A stretch of DNA of 33,759 bases. Source: Lachnospiraceae bacterium UBA7225. GTDB taxonomy: Bacteria; Bacillota; Clostridia; Lachnospirales; Lachnospiraceae. A program made the translations under genes and the position numbers. Shown piece by piece: positions 17,133 through 24,151 of the stretch. Below the pieces are notes generated by a model. It made no database searches and had not been told where the DNA came from. It saw only the letters and a program-made list of their open reading frames with translations. Location of the stretch: the NCBI GenBank assembly GCA_002473385.1, contig DKTR01000084.1, positions 1 to 33,759 on the forward strand, given 5' to 3'. Within the stretch, counting starts at the first letter, position 1. Every line of letters begins with the position of its first letter.

Positions 17133-17162
17133 GTGTTTTTTTCATTTTTTTATATTGGGCAA

Positions 17163-17192
17163 TAAAAAAAGTACCCGTTTCCGGGCACTTTT
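17163..17192 (-). terminator. Intrinsic terminator upstream of the mraZ operon
   Basis: Minus-strand AAGTGCCCG, GAAA tetraloop, CGGGTACTT, then TTTTTT. The loop is a GNRA tetraloop and the U-tract is long. It lies about 45 nt after the stop codon of the small Spo0E-like gene and ends the ychF-lgt unit before the mraZ promoter. Confidence 0.87.
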
Positions 17193-17235
17193 CCGTATGT
17201 TGCGTGTGGTGCAAACTTGCGCACATTATCTTGTG

Positions 17236-17391
17236 TTAGTTGGTAAGACCGATATATTCCTCCATCAGTCCGTCCAGTTTTCTGCTCTGCATCAGCACAT
17301 CCTCCATGGTCATTGTCATGGTACTGAGCATTTCCTCCAGTTTCCGGCGTTCCTTTTCAATCTGTACTTTCAGACTTTCGATTTGGTTCAT
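17236..17391 (-). CDS. Spo0E-like aspartyl-phosphate phosphatase (51 residues)
   Basis: A small protein beginning MNQIESLKVQIEKERRKLEE, predicted as two short helices. The second carries the Spo0E-family signature S-x-x-L-D (QSRKLDGLMEEY, near residues 35-46). Spo0E proteins remove the phosphate from Spo0A or related response regulators and so delay sporulation. The start lies inside the end of lgt (35-nt overlap); the Shine-Dalgarno (AAAGGA) is rather distant at about 12 nt. The frame stays open upstream, but the extra part is an arginine-rich shadow of lgt. Identification depends on the short motif and helix pattern, so the target protein is unknown. Confidence 0.72.
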   Translation of the reverse strand: MNQIESLKVQIEKERRKLEEMLSTMTMTMEDVLMQSRKLDGLMEEYIGLTN

Positions 17392-18262
17392 CTTTTTTCT
17401 GGTTCCTTTCTCTTCTTCTCCGAACGGCAATGATGAGCGCCGAGGTGACCGCCAGCAGTATCGACAGCGCCTGCGAAACCGGAATTCCAATTACCGGCAG
17501 CAGAAGCTGATCCGTCCTCAGCCCCTCGATCCATGCCCGTCCAATGCCATAGCCTGTGAGGTAAAGCAAAAACACTTCACCGTGAAAATGTTTCCGGCTG
17601 GTAAACCACAGCAGAAAAAACAGCAAAGCCAGATTCCAGAGGGATTCATACAAAAAAGTAGGATGAACCTGTATAAATTCCACTCCGTCAGCTACTTTTA
17701 TATGCTCCAGCATTTCCTGCGTGATTTCGCCTGCACGCACCGCTTCTTTTGGGAGTGCCATCGCCAGCAGGTTGTCCGTATAGCCTCCGAATGCCTCGCG
17801 GTTGAAAAAATTGCCCCATCTGCCAATAATCTGCCCCAATACGAGTCCGACGCAGATAGTGTCTGCAAACTGACCGAAGTTTCTCTTCTTTACCCGCGTG
17901 TAGATCCACACGGTGAGCATGCCTGCAATCACGCCCCCGTAAATCGCCAGTCCGCCTCCCCGGAAGTTCAGAATCTCCCAGAGATTGTCTTTATAGTATT
18001 CCCAGGAAAATACTACATAGTAAATTCTTGCGCCCAGAAGCGCAATTATGATCGTGATCAGGCTGACATCAAAATACTGGTCGTCATCCTGTCCGGTCTT
18101 TTTCGCCACATGCAGCAGCAATGTAATACCGCACGCCATCGCAAGGGCAATGATGATTCCATAGTAAGCGATTTCATATCCGAATATATCGATCGTCTTG
18201 CCTACATTCTGAAATGTAAGCCCCAGGTTCGGAAAACAAACCGTCTTTTCACTCAAATTCAT
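17357..18262 (-). CDS. lgt: Prolipoprotein diacylglyceryl transferase
   Basis: 301 residues with about seven membrane helices. Lgt moves diacylglycerol from phosphatidylglycerol to the lipobox cysteine of prelipoproteins, the first step in lipoprotein maturation. The Lgt signature GRWGNFFNREAFGG is clear, as are RGGGLAIYGGVIAG upstream of it and HPTFLYES downstream. A short charged cytoplasmic tail (RRRRERNQKKDE) ends the protein. Start choice is uncertain: ATG at 18262 lies very close to GGAG, whereas a TTG at 18256 has GGAG at 8-nt spacing and would shorten the protein by two residues. It follows ychF closely, and its 3' end overlaps the Spo0E-like gene. Confidence 0.94.
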   Translation of the reverse strand: MNLSEKTVCFPNLGLTFQNVGKTIDIFGYEIAYYGIIIALAMACGITLLLHVAKKTGQDDDQYFDVSLITIIIALLGARIYYVVFSWEYYKDNLWEILNFRGGGLAIYGGVIAGMLTVWIYTRVKKRNFGQFADTICVGLVLGQIIGRWGNFFNREAFGGYTDNLLAMALPKEAVRAGEITQEMLEHIKVADGVEFIQVHPTFLYESLWNLALLFFLLWFTSRKHFHGEVFLLYLTGYGIGRAWIEGLRTDQLLLPVIGIPVSQALSILLAVTSALIIAVRRRRERNQKKDEPNRKSESTD

Positions 18263-18292
18263 CACTCCATTTTTCTGCCGGCAAAGGACCGC

Positions 18293-19390
18293 TTACACAT
18301 TGAAGCGGAAGAGAATCACATCTCCATCCTTCACCACATAATCTTTTCCTTCCAGTCCCACCAGACCCTTTTCCTTTGCCGCAGCAATGCTGCCGCAATC
18401 CAGAAGATCCTGATAATTTACAACTTCCGCGCGGATAAAGCCGCGTTCAAAATCAGAATGTATCTTTCCGGCCGCCTGCGGCGCTTTCGTGCCGACCTTG
18501 ATCGTCCACGCGCGCGTCTCCGGCTCCCCGGAGGTGAGGTAGCTGATCAGCCCGAGAATGCGGTAGCTTGCCTGGATCAGTTTTTCCAGACCGGACTGGA
18601 CAATTCCCAGATCCTCCAGGAACATTCTCTTCTCGTCCTCCTCCAGCTCCGCTATCTCCTGCTCAATTTGCGCACAGATCACAAACACCTCGCTGCCCTG
18701 CTCTTTTGCAAGTTCCCGCACTGCCTGCACATATTTGTTGGAGGCGCCGTCATCCGCCAGATCATCCTCCGCCACATTTGCCGCAAAAATAACCGGCTTG
18801 CCAGTGAGCAGATTGTAGCCGGACAGCCATTCCTGTTCATCCTCGTCATCAGTGGTAAAGGTGATGGCAAGCTTTCCTTCCTCCAGGTGCTCTTTCAGAC
18901 GCTTCAAAAGCTCCAGCTCCTTCGCCTGCGCTTTGTCGTTTCTGGCGCCCTTGGAGGTTTTGGCGATCCGGCGCTCCAGGATCTCGATGTCTGAGAAGAT
19001 CAGCTCCAGATTTATGGTCTCGATGTCGCGCACCGGATTGACGCTGCCGTCCACATGAATAACATTGGTGTCTTCAAAACAGCGCACTACATGAACAATA
19101 GCGTCCACCTCACGGATATTTGCCAGGAACTGGTTTCCAAGACCTTCTCCTTTGGACGCGCCTTTTACCAGACCGGCAATATCGACAAATTCAATCACTG
19201 CCGGGGTCACCTTTACGGAATTGTAAAGCGCCGCCAGTTTCTGCAGGCGCTCATCCGGCACCGCTACTACACCCACATTGGGATCAATTGTGCAGAACGG
19301 GTAATTCGCCGATTCTGCACCCGCTTTTGTAAGGGAATTAAACAGGGTACTCTTTCCGACATTCGGAAGCCCCACGATTCCAAGTTTCAT
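18293..19390 (-). CDS. ychF: Redox-regulated ATPase YchF (Obg-like, OLA1 family)
   Basis: 365 residues, the family length. YchF is a ribosome-associated P-loop NTPase that prefers ATP and is linked to translation and stress responses. G1 is GLPNVGKST (about 7-15). The switch region has DIAGLVKGASKGEGLGNQFL, the G4-equivalent is the altered FAANVAEDD (no NKxD, as expected for this subfamily), and the C-terminal TGS domain ends VKDGDVILFRFNV. A coiled-coil arm lies between about 130 and 170. Start ATG with AGGAGGA upstream. It leads a unit with lgt and the Spo0E-like gene. Confidence 0.97.
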   Translation of the reverse strand: MKLGIVGLPNVGKSTLFNSLTKAGAESANYPFCTIDPNVGVVAVPDERLQKLAALYNSVKVTPAVIEFVDIAGLVKGASKGEGLGNQFLANIREVDAIVHVVRCFEDTNVIHVDGSVNPVRDIETINLELIFSDIEILERRIAKTSKGARNDKAQAKELELLKRLKEHLEEGKLAITFTTDDEDEQEWLSGYNLLTGKPVIFAANVAEDDLADDGASNKYVQAVRELAKEQGSEVFVICAQIEQEIAELEEDEKRMFLEDLGIVQSGLEKLIQASYRILGLISYLTSGEPETRAWTIKVGTKAPQAAGKIHSDFERGFIRAEVVNYQDLLDCGSIAAAKEKGLVGLEGKDYVVKDGDVILFRFNV

Positions 19391-19686
19391 CTATTTATCC
19401 TCCTAAAAACTGATAATCTTTTAATATGAAACAGTTTAGCACAAAATACGACAAGATGGCAAGTATTTCCGTGCGTCGATTTCTGACAGGAATCGACATT
19501 GTAATCGCCAGCCTGAAAGCACCTTCTGCTAGTATCCCCATAAACGTAATATAAATTATAAAAAAACAGAGCAGATGAATTCTAATAAACTCCTCTGCTC
19601 TGCTTTACTTTCAGATCGCATAACCACAGCATAGAACGGACTGTATCCGGTATCCCGGTTTCTGCCCGGGTCAGTAAGCCCAAGGC
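19391..19686. promoter_or_regulatory. Intergenic region between ychF and the oxidoreductase gene
   Basis: This 296-nt gap holds a terminator for the upstream oxidoreductase gene (19560-19602). It also holds a possible ychF promoter on the minus strand: TTGCCA (19462-19457), 18-nt spacer, TAAACT (19438-19433). A short inverted repeat GTCGATT/AATCGAC spans 19475-19497, upstream of that promoter. No open reading frame of interest is seen here. The promoter is only a moderate match. Confidence 0.5.
19560..19602 (-). terminator. Intrinsic terminator of the transporter operon
   Basis: Minus-strand CAGAGCAGA pairs with TCTGCTCTG around a long AT-rich loop and is followed by TTTTTTTATAATT. It lies about 85 nt after the stop codon of the Gfo/Idh/MocA gene and marks the border between the catabolic block and the housekeeping block. 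Confidence 0.78.
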
Positions 19687-20775
19687 TCAGTCAAACCATA
19701 CTGTCTCATTTTTTCTTGCAGATTCATAGATCGCATCCAGAATCTGAGTCACTACAAAAGCCTGCTCCGGCTTTACAATAGAATCCCTGTCCTCAATAAT
19801 AGAGGTAAGCCACTCCTTCGCCTCCAGATACGGAGCGTCGTTCCGTGCCCCAAAGAAATCCCAGGGTTCGCTGCCCGGCGTGAAGGTTTCTTCCATCAGT
19901 CTTCCATGGGTTCCCCGGTTATAAACTACCTGCGACTGGTTTCTCAGATCTGCTCCTGCTTTGGTACCGCAGAGAGTCACTTCTGCCTCCCGCACATCCA
20001 GCGTATTCAGTGCCCAACTGGATTCCAGTGTGAGAAGTGCGCCGTTCTTCATCCTGATATAGCCCACTGCCGCATCTTCCACATCATATTTTCCGGTGTC
20101 CCAGTCTCCCCACATATTGCCATCCATGGCCTCCGGGAGTCTCCCCAGCTTGTGAAATACTGTTCCGGTAACAGATTCTACTTCATAATTATCCATCAGC
20201 CACAGCGCCAGATCCAGCGAATGGGTTCCGATATCGATCAGCGGTCCTCCGCCCTGCTGGCTTCCCTGGATAAAACTGCCCCAGGTAGGAACGCCTCTTC
20301 TCCTTACAGCATATGCCTTTGCATAATAGATTTCTCCCAGATCGCCGCTCCGGCAGGATTTGTACAGATGCTGTACATCTGCCCGGAAACGATTCTGATA
20401 GCCGATAGAGAAATGCTTTCCAGAAGCCTTCCACGCATCCATCATCTTCTGTGCTTCCACAGTATTTACAGCCATTGGCTTCTCACACATCACATGTTTT
20501 CCTGCATGGAAAGCATCCACTGCGATGGTGCTATGGCTGATATTCGGTGTGAGGACATAAGCCACATCCACATTGGGATCCGCCAGAAGCTCATGATAAT
20601 CCGTATACACCCGGGCATCCTTTGTACCATACGTTTGAGCTGCCGCCGTGGCTCTTTCTGCAAAGCCATCGCAAAACGCCGTAACCTCGCACAGATCGCC
20701 CAGATCCTTCAGCGCCAGGAGATGTTTGCCTGTCGCAATTCCTCCGCATCCAATGATACCAATTCTCAATTTCAT
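19687..20775 (-). CDS. Gfo/Idh/MocA family oxidoreductase
   Basis: 362 residues. An NAD(P)-dependent sugar or cyclitol oxidoreductase, cytoplasmic (no signal peptide). The N-terminal Rossmann fold starts RIGIIGCGGIATGKH. The family motif EKP is at 98-100 (CEKPMAVN), and the C-terminal alpha/beta domain contains GGGPLIDIGTHSLDLALW with Asp181 and His185, the expected catalytic pair region. It is the last gene of the transporter operon; its Shine-Dalgarno (AAAGGA) lies at the end of the permease gene, with a 5-nt gap. The substrate is not known. Some gut Lachnospiraceae members of this family oxidise C3 of glycosides to 3-keto glycosides, which would suit this locus, but I cannot show it from sequence. 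Confidence 0.9.
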   Translation of the reverse strand: MKLRIGIIGCGGIATGKHLLALKDLGDLCEVTAFCDGFAERATAAAQTYGTKDARVYTDYHELLADPNVDVAYVLTPNISHSTIAVDAFHAGKHVMCEKPMAVNTVEAQKMMDAWKASGKHFSIGYQNRFRADVQHLYKSCRSGDLGEIYYAKAYAVRRRGVPTWGSFIQGSQQGGGPLIDIGTHSLDLALWLMDNYEVESVTGTVFHKLGRLPEAMDGNMWGDWDTGKYDVEDAAVGYIRMKNGALLTLESSWALNTLDVREAEVTLCGTKAGADLRNQSQVVYNRGTHGRLMEETFTPGSEPWDFFGARNDAPYLEAKEWLTSIIEDRDSIVKPEQAFVVTQILDAIYESARKNETVWFD

Positions 20776-20780
20776 AGCAA

Positions 20781-21632
20781 TTATCCTTTCACTGCACCCA
20801 TCACGAGTGCATTCTGTACTTGTTTACTCAAAAGAAGATAAATCAGCAAAACAGGACCTGTTGCAACTACCATTCCTGCCCCGATCGGTCCCCACTCCGT
20901 GTAGAACATTCCGGACAGACTCTGCAGCCCCACTGTCAGCGTTTTCCATTTCGGATCGCTGATAAATGTCATGGCAAACATCAGCTCGTTCCACGAAGAC
21001 AAAAACGTGAACATCGCAATCGCTGCTAACGTAGGCTTTACAAGAGGGAACATGATCTTCCAGAACATCTGATAGACATTGCACCCGTCAATGCACGCCG
21101 ATTCCTCCATTTCAATCGGAAGCGTAGCATACGCATTCGTGAGGATCATGATTCCGGTGGGAAGTGCAAATACCGTATAAGGAAGCAGGATCGCCATCGG
21201 AGTATTGACAAAATGCAGACTTCGGAATATCAAAAACAACGGCAGCAGCGTGGCATGAACCGGAATGGTCATACCGGATATGAAGATCCAGTACACCGGT
21301 TTCTTCAATTTCCAGCGCATTCTGCTGAGGGCATATGCAGATGTGGCAACCAGTACCGTCGTCACCGCAACTACCACCAGGGAAACCCATATACTATTAA
21401 ACAAATACCGGAACACATTCCCACTCATCAATGCATTTGAATAATTTTCAACTTTCCAGACCAGTGGTGGTCCTGCGATATTTCCTCCGAAGATTTCTTC
21501 ATTACTCTTAAATGAAAAAAACACCAGCCATATAAGAGGATAAATCTGCAGAGCAGCCCATAAGACCAGAAATACCGTGATGATGAGCCGGACGAGGCGA
21601 TTTCCGCTTCTCGATTTCATTTTCTCAGACAT
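20781..21632 (-). CDS. Sugar ABC transporter permease, MalG/CUT1 type
   Basis: 283 residues with about six membrane helices, the second permease of a carbohydrate uptake (CUT1) importer. The cytoplasmic EAA loop that docks to the ATPase reads EESACIDGC then FPLVKP (about residues 176-198). The N-terminus is short and basic, as usual for MalG homologues. Start ATG with GGGAGGGGAA upstream. It follows the MalF-type permease by 15 nt. No ATP-binding subunit gene follows, as is common for CUT1 systems that share an MsmX-type ATPase. Confidence 0.94.
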   Translation of the reverse strand: MSEKMKSRSGNRLVRLIITVFLVLWAALQIYPLIWLVFFSFKSNEEIFGGNIAGPPLVWKVENYSNALMSGNVFRYLFNSIWVSLVVVAVTTVLVATSAYALSRMRWKLKKPVYWIFISGMTIPVHATLLPLFLIFRSLHFVNTPMAILLPYTVFALPTGIMILTNAYATLPIEMEESACIDGCNVYQMFWKIMFPLVKPTLAAIAMFTFLSSWNELMFAMTFISDPKWKTLTVGLQSLSGMFYTEWGPIGAGMVVATGPVLLIYLLLSKQVQNALVMGAVKG

Positions 21633-21647
21633 CGTCTTCCCCTCCCA

Positions 21648-22523
21648 TCATTCATCCTTTACGTGAAACATCTTCTGCAGCACGAGCGCCATGATAATGC
21701 ACTCCACAACAATAAATATAGAAATACTGCTTCCGTATCCATACTTATTGAGATTGAAAATATTGCTGAACATCAGTGAACTCGGAACCTCCGTCATATG
21801 TACCGGTCCGCCGTTCGTCAATACATAGATCATATCAAACGCTTTCAAAGATCCGATGATCACGAAAATCGCACAGGTCCGGATCATAGGTTTCACCAGC
21901 GGAATCGTAATATAGATAGCCGAAGTAAATCCCGTAGCGCCGTCCAGCTTCGCCGCTTCAATAACATCTCTGGAAATGGATTTGATCGATGTATAGAACA
22001 GCAGCATATGATATCCGACATTCTGCCAGATGATCGGGACAAAGGCGCTCAGCAATGCGGTGTCCACATCCCCCAGCCAGTTTCTCTGTAAGGATTCCAG
22101 CCCCAGAGCCCCAAGAAGCGTATTCAGTATTCCATAGTTCGGATTATAAATCTTCAGCCAGAGCTGTCCGATTACAACAGATGAAAGCGTCATAGGAATG
22201 AAAAACACAGTCCGGTAAAAGCCTTCGCCTTTGATCCCGCTGGTCAGAATCAGTGCCAGCAGCAGCGCCAGCGGAAGCTGTGTGACCAGTGTGATCGCAC
22301 CCAGCAGGAGAGAATTTCCGGCGGCTCTTAAAAATACCTTATCCTGAAACAGTTTGACATAATTTGCAAAGCCAACAAAAACACCTTCCCCAAATCCGTT
22401 CCAGTCAAGCAGACTGTATCTGAATGACATGATAATCGAATAAAGTATCGTACCCCCGAACAAAACAAGAGCGGGAACTGTAAATATGGCAATCGCTGTT
22501 TTATTTCCTAAAATTTTATTCAT
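21648..22523 (-). CDS. Sugar ABC transporter permease, MalF/UgpA (CUT1) type
   Basis: 291 residues with six predicted membrane helices, the first permease of the importer. The EAA loop is EAAKLDGATG then IPLVKP (about 189-210), which contacts the ATPase. There is no long periplasmic insert such as in E. coli MalF, as expected in a Gram-positive. Start ATG with CAGGGA upstream. It lies 73 nt after the binding-protein gene, and a stable hairpin sits in that gap. Confidence 0.94.
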   Translation of the reverse strand: MNKILGNKTAIAIFTVPALVLFGGTILYSIIMSFRYSLLDWNGFGEGVFVGFANYVKLFQDKVFLRAAGNSLLLGAITLVTQLPLALLLALILTSGIKGEGFYRTVFFIPMTLSSVVIGQLWLKIYNPNYGILNTLLGALGLESLQRNWLGDVDTALLSAFVPIIWQNVGYHMLLFYTSIKSISRDVIEAAKLDGATGFTSAIYITIPLVKPMIRTCAIFVIIGSLKAFDMIYVLTNGGPVHMTEVPSSLMFSNIFNLNKYGYGSSISIFIVVECIIMALVLQKMFHVKDE

Positions 22524-22544
22524 ACTTATCCCTGCTAACCAGAA

Positions 22545-22580
22545 ACTGCCGCTGTGTCAGAATCAACACCCAGCGGCAGT
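22545..22580 (-). other. Intercistronic hairpin between binding-protein and permease genes
   Basis: ACTGCCGCTG pairs perfectly with CAGCGGCAGT (10 bp, GC-rich), extended by TGT/ACA across a two-base bulge. In the minus direction no strong U-tract follows, so it is more likely a 3' stabiliser of the binding-protein mRNA than a terminator. Such elements raise binding-protein output relative to the permeases. On the plus strand a run of seven T follows. Confidence 0.6.
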
Positions 22581-22596
22581 CTCATTTTTTTATGAA

Positions 22597-23871
22597 TTAT
22601 CTGATTGCTGCCATAGCTTCAATATAATCGTCAGCTGTCATCTGCTGTGCATAGATTCCCTGGAGGGAAGTAGAATGAACATCTGCTGTCTCCGGGTCAA
22701 GCAGAGTATCCCATGCAAGACAGAAACCGTCTGCGCTCTCCATCAGTCCAAGCAGTGTCTCCTGGAAAGGCTTCAGTTCCATATCGCCTTCATACTTCCA
22801 GGTCGGGAGGATCGCACCTTCCTCATAAGCGTAGTCGGAGAAATGCTGGCTCATGAATGTAATGAACTCTACCGCTTCCTGCTTATGTTCGCTGGTCGCT
22901 GATGCCACCAGTGTCGCGCTTGCGCCGCCGACAAATGCGTTCTGGTCTCCTGCTGCGTCTGTCACTGCCGGCCAGTTCACGATCGTCAGTTTTCCTGCCA
23001 GCGGGGAACCCTCGGATGAAAGCTCGCCTACCTGCCAGTTTCCGCTGTACCACATAGCCGCACGACCCTGTTTGAACTCTTCAATGGCTTCATCATTCGT
23101 AAGGGCAACGCTGTCGCCGGAGAATACTCCTTCATCTACCATCTTCTGCAGTTCCTGTGCCGTCTGTGCAACAAATTCCTGATTAAAGCTTCCTTCGCCG
23201 TTCAGCAGCGTTGTAGTAGTTTCCACACCGCCGTATCTAAGAGCAAGCACTCCAAACGGGAACAGACCCGGCCATTTATCTTTTTCTCCCATTGCAACCG
23301 GTGTGATGCCATTCTCATTGAATACCTTGGAGACTTCGTAGAGATCATCCATGGTCTTCGGAACCTCCAGTTCATACTTGTCGAACAGCTCCTGATTACA
23401 CATAAGCACTCCGATAAAGCTGTCCAGAGGAAGTCCATAGAGAGATCCGTTATAGTAGAAGTTGTTGCAGATATCCGGCATCATGGCATCCATGTTGATC
23501 GTACCATCTTCCACATAGGAATCCAGATTCTCAACGATTCCCGCCTCAACAAACGGTGCTGTAAATCCGCCGCCCCATGCATAGAAAACATCCGGAACAG
23601 AACCAGCCGCAAGCTGTGTTTTCAGCTTCGTCTTGTATGCATCGTTATCCGCAGTATCCTCCACGATAGTCACATTGGGATGCGTTTCCTTATACTCATC
23701 CAATGCTCTGTACCAGCCCTTGCACTGTCCGTCTGCCTGATCTACAAAAATGTGAGATACATTCAGGGTGATCTGCTCCGCCTCTTCAGCAGATACTGCA
23801 CTTCCGGTCATCGCTGCCAGCATACTAAGTGATGCCAGAGCTGCCGCCGCCTTCTTAAAATTCCTGTTCAT
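22597..23871 (-). CDS. Sugar ABC transporter substrate-binding protein (family 1)
   Basis: 424 residues. An extracellular solute-binding protein of the CUT1 (MalE-like) type that captures the oligosaccharide or glycoside for the two permeases. Typical blocks are KTKLKTQLAAGSVPDVFYAWGG (about 82-103), GITPVAMGEKDKWPG and FKQGRAAMWYSGNWQVG. The N-terminus is a signal sequence (basic MNRNFKK, then an Ala-rich core and AVSAEE), but no lipobox cysteine is visible, unlike most Gram-positive binding proteins. An in-frame stop codon 27 nt upstream and the lack of other start codons fix the ATG. The Shine-Dalgarno is 27 nt away, separated from it by a palindromic hairpin. Confidence 0.93.
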   Translation of the reverse strand: MNRNFKKAAAALASLSMLAAMTGSAVSAEEAEQITLNVSHIFVDQADGQCKGWYRALDEYKETHPNVTIVEDTADNDAYKTKLKTQLAAGSVPDVFYAWGGGFTAPFVEAGIVENLDSYVEDGTINMDAMMPDICNNFYYNGSLYGLPLDSFIGVLMCNQELFDKYELEVPKTMDDLYEVSKVFNENGITPVAMGEKDKWPGLFPFGVLALRYGGVETTTTLLNGEGSFNQEFVAQTAQELQKMVDEGVFSGDSVALTNDEAIEEFKQGRAAMWYSGNWQVGELSSEGSPLAGKLTIVNWPAVTDAAGDQNAFVGGASATLVASATSEHKQEAVEFITFMSQHFSDYAYEEGAILPTWKYEGDMELKPFQETLLGLMESADGFCLAWDTLLDPETADVHSTSLQGIYAQQMTADDYIEAMAAIR

Positions 23872-23880
23872 ACCTTTGTC

Positions 23881-23909
23881 GGTAACAAAACTTTGTTACC
23901 TCCTCCTTT
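23881..23909 (-). promoter_or_regulatory. Shine-Dalgarno followed by a palindromic hairpin in the binding-protein leader
   Basis: Minus-strand AAAGGAGGAGG (23909-23899) runs into the palindrome GGTAACAAAGTTTTGTTACC (23900-23881; 9-bp arms). Nine bases then lead to the ATG. As a linear RNA the Shine-Dalgarno is 27 nt from the start, too far for normal use. If the hairpin folds, the effective distance is about 9 nt. The palindrome could also be a repressor operator in DNA. Confidence 0.7.
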
Positions 23910-23959
23910 CTTTCACTTTATTTGGTATCTCCATTTTACACTAAAATGCGATGCAAAAA

Positions 23960-23974
23960 TCTCATACTTTTTAC
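23960..23974 (-). promoter_or_regulatory. Candidate response-regulator site upstream of the binding-protein gene
   Basis: Minus-strand GTAAAAAGTATGAGA. It matches 12 of 15 bases of GTAAAAATAGTGAGA upstream of the dehydrogenase gene (33738-33752), giving the shared form GTAAAAANNNTGAGA. It lies 21 nt before the proposed -10, next to the -35 position. Its role as a binding site is inferred. Confidence 0.4.
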
Positions 23975-24110
23975 CTTTTTCAATATTAATTTTACTTTTT
24001 TCACGCCTTCTCCAGTGACTTTGCCAAATTTTCCTTCGCTATTTTCGCTTTATACGTAAATATTGCCATAGCAGGAAATTCTTCCGCCGGCAGTTTTTCT
24101 GTAAGCCGGA

Positions 24111-24148
24111 CAAAAAAAAGATCCTTCCGGCCATTATCCGGAAAGATC
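24111..24148 (-). terminator. Intrinsic terminator of the dehydrogenase-to-response-regulator operon
   Basis: Minus-strand GATCTTTCCGG pairs with CCGGAAGGATC (one G-U pair) around a short loop, followed by TTTTTTTT. It begins 3 nt after the response regulator stop codon. This is a strong intrinsic terminator. Confidence 0.9.
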
Positions 24149-24151
24149 CTC

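Larger units (their letters stand above)
23872..24151. promoter_or_regulatory. Regulatory gap between the response regulator and the transporter operon
   Basis: This 280-nt gap carries, on the minus strand, the terminator of the kinase-regulator operon and the control region of the transporter operon. It includes a possible -10 (TAAAAT, 23938-23933) with a poor -35, and GTAAAA repeats 21 bp apart (from 23995 and 23974). The second lies in a 15-bp motif, 23960-23974, also found upstream of the first operon. A weak -35 next to such repeats suits an activator-dependent promoter. Confidence 0.5.

Noticed and set aside
17240..18994. Open frame of 584 codons on the plus strand
   Set aside because: It is antisense to the small Spo0E-like gene, lgt and part of ychF, all well-supported genes, and its translation shows no domain or sensible composition.
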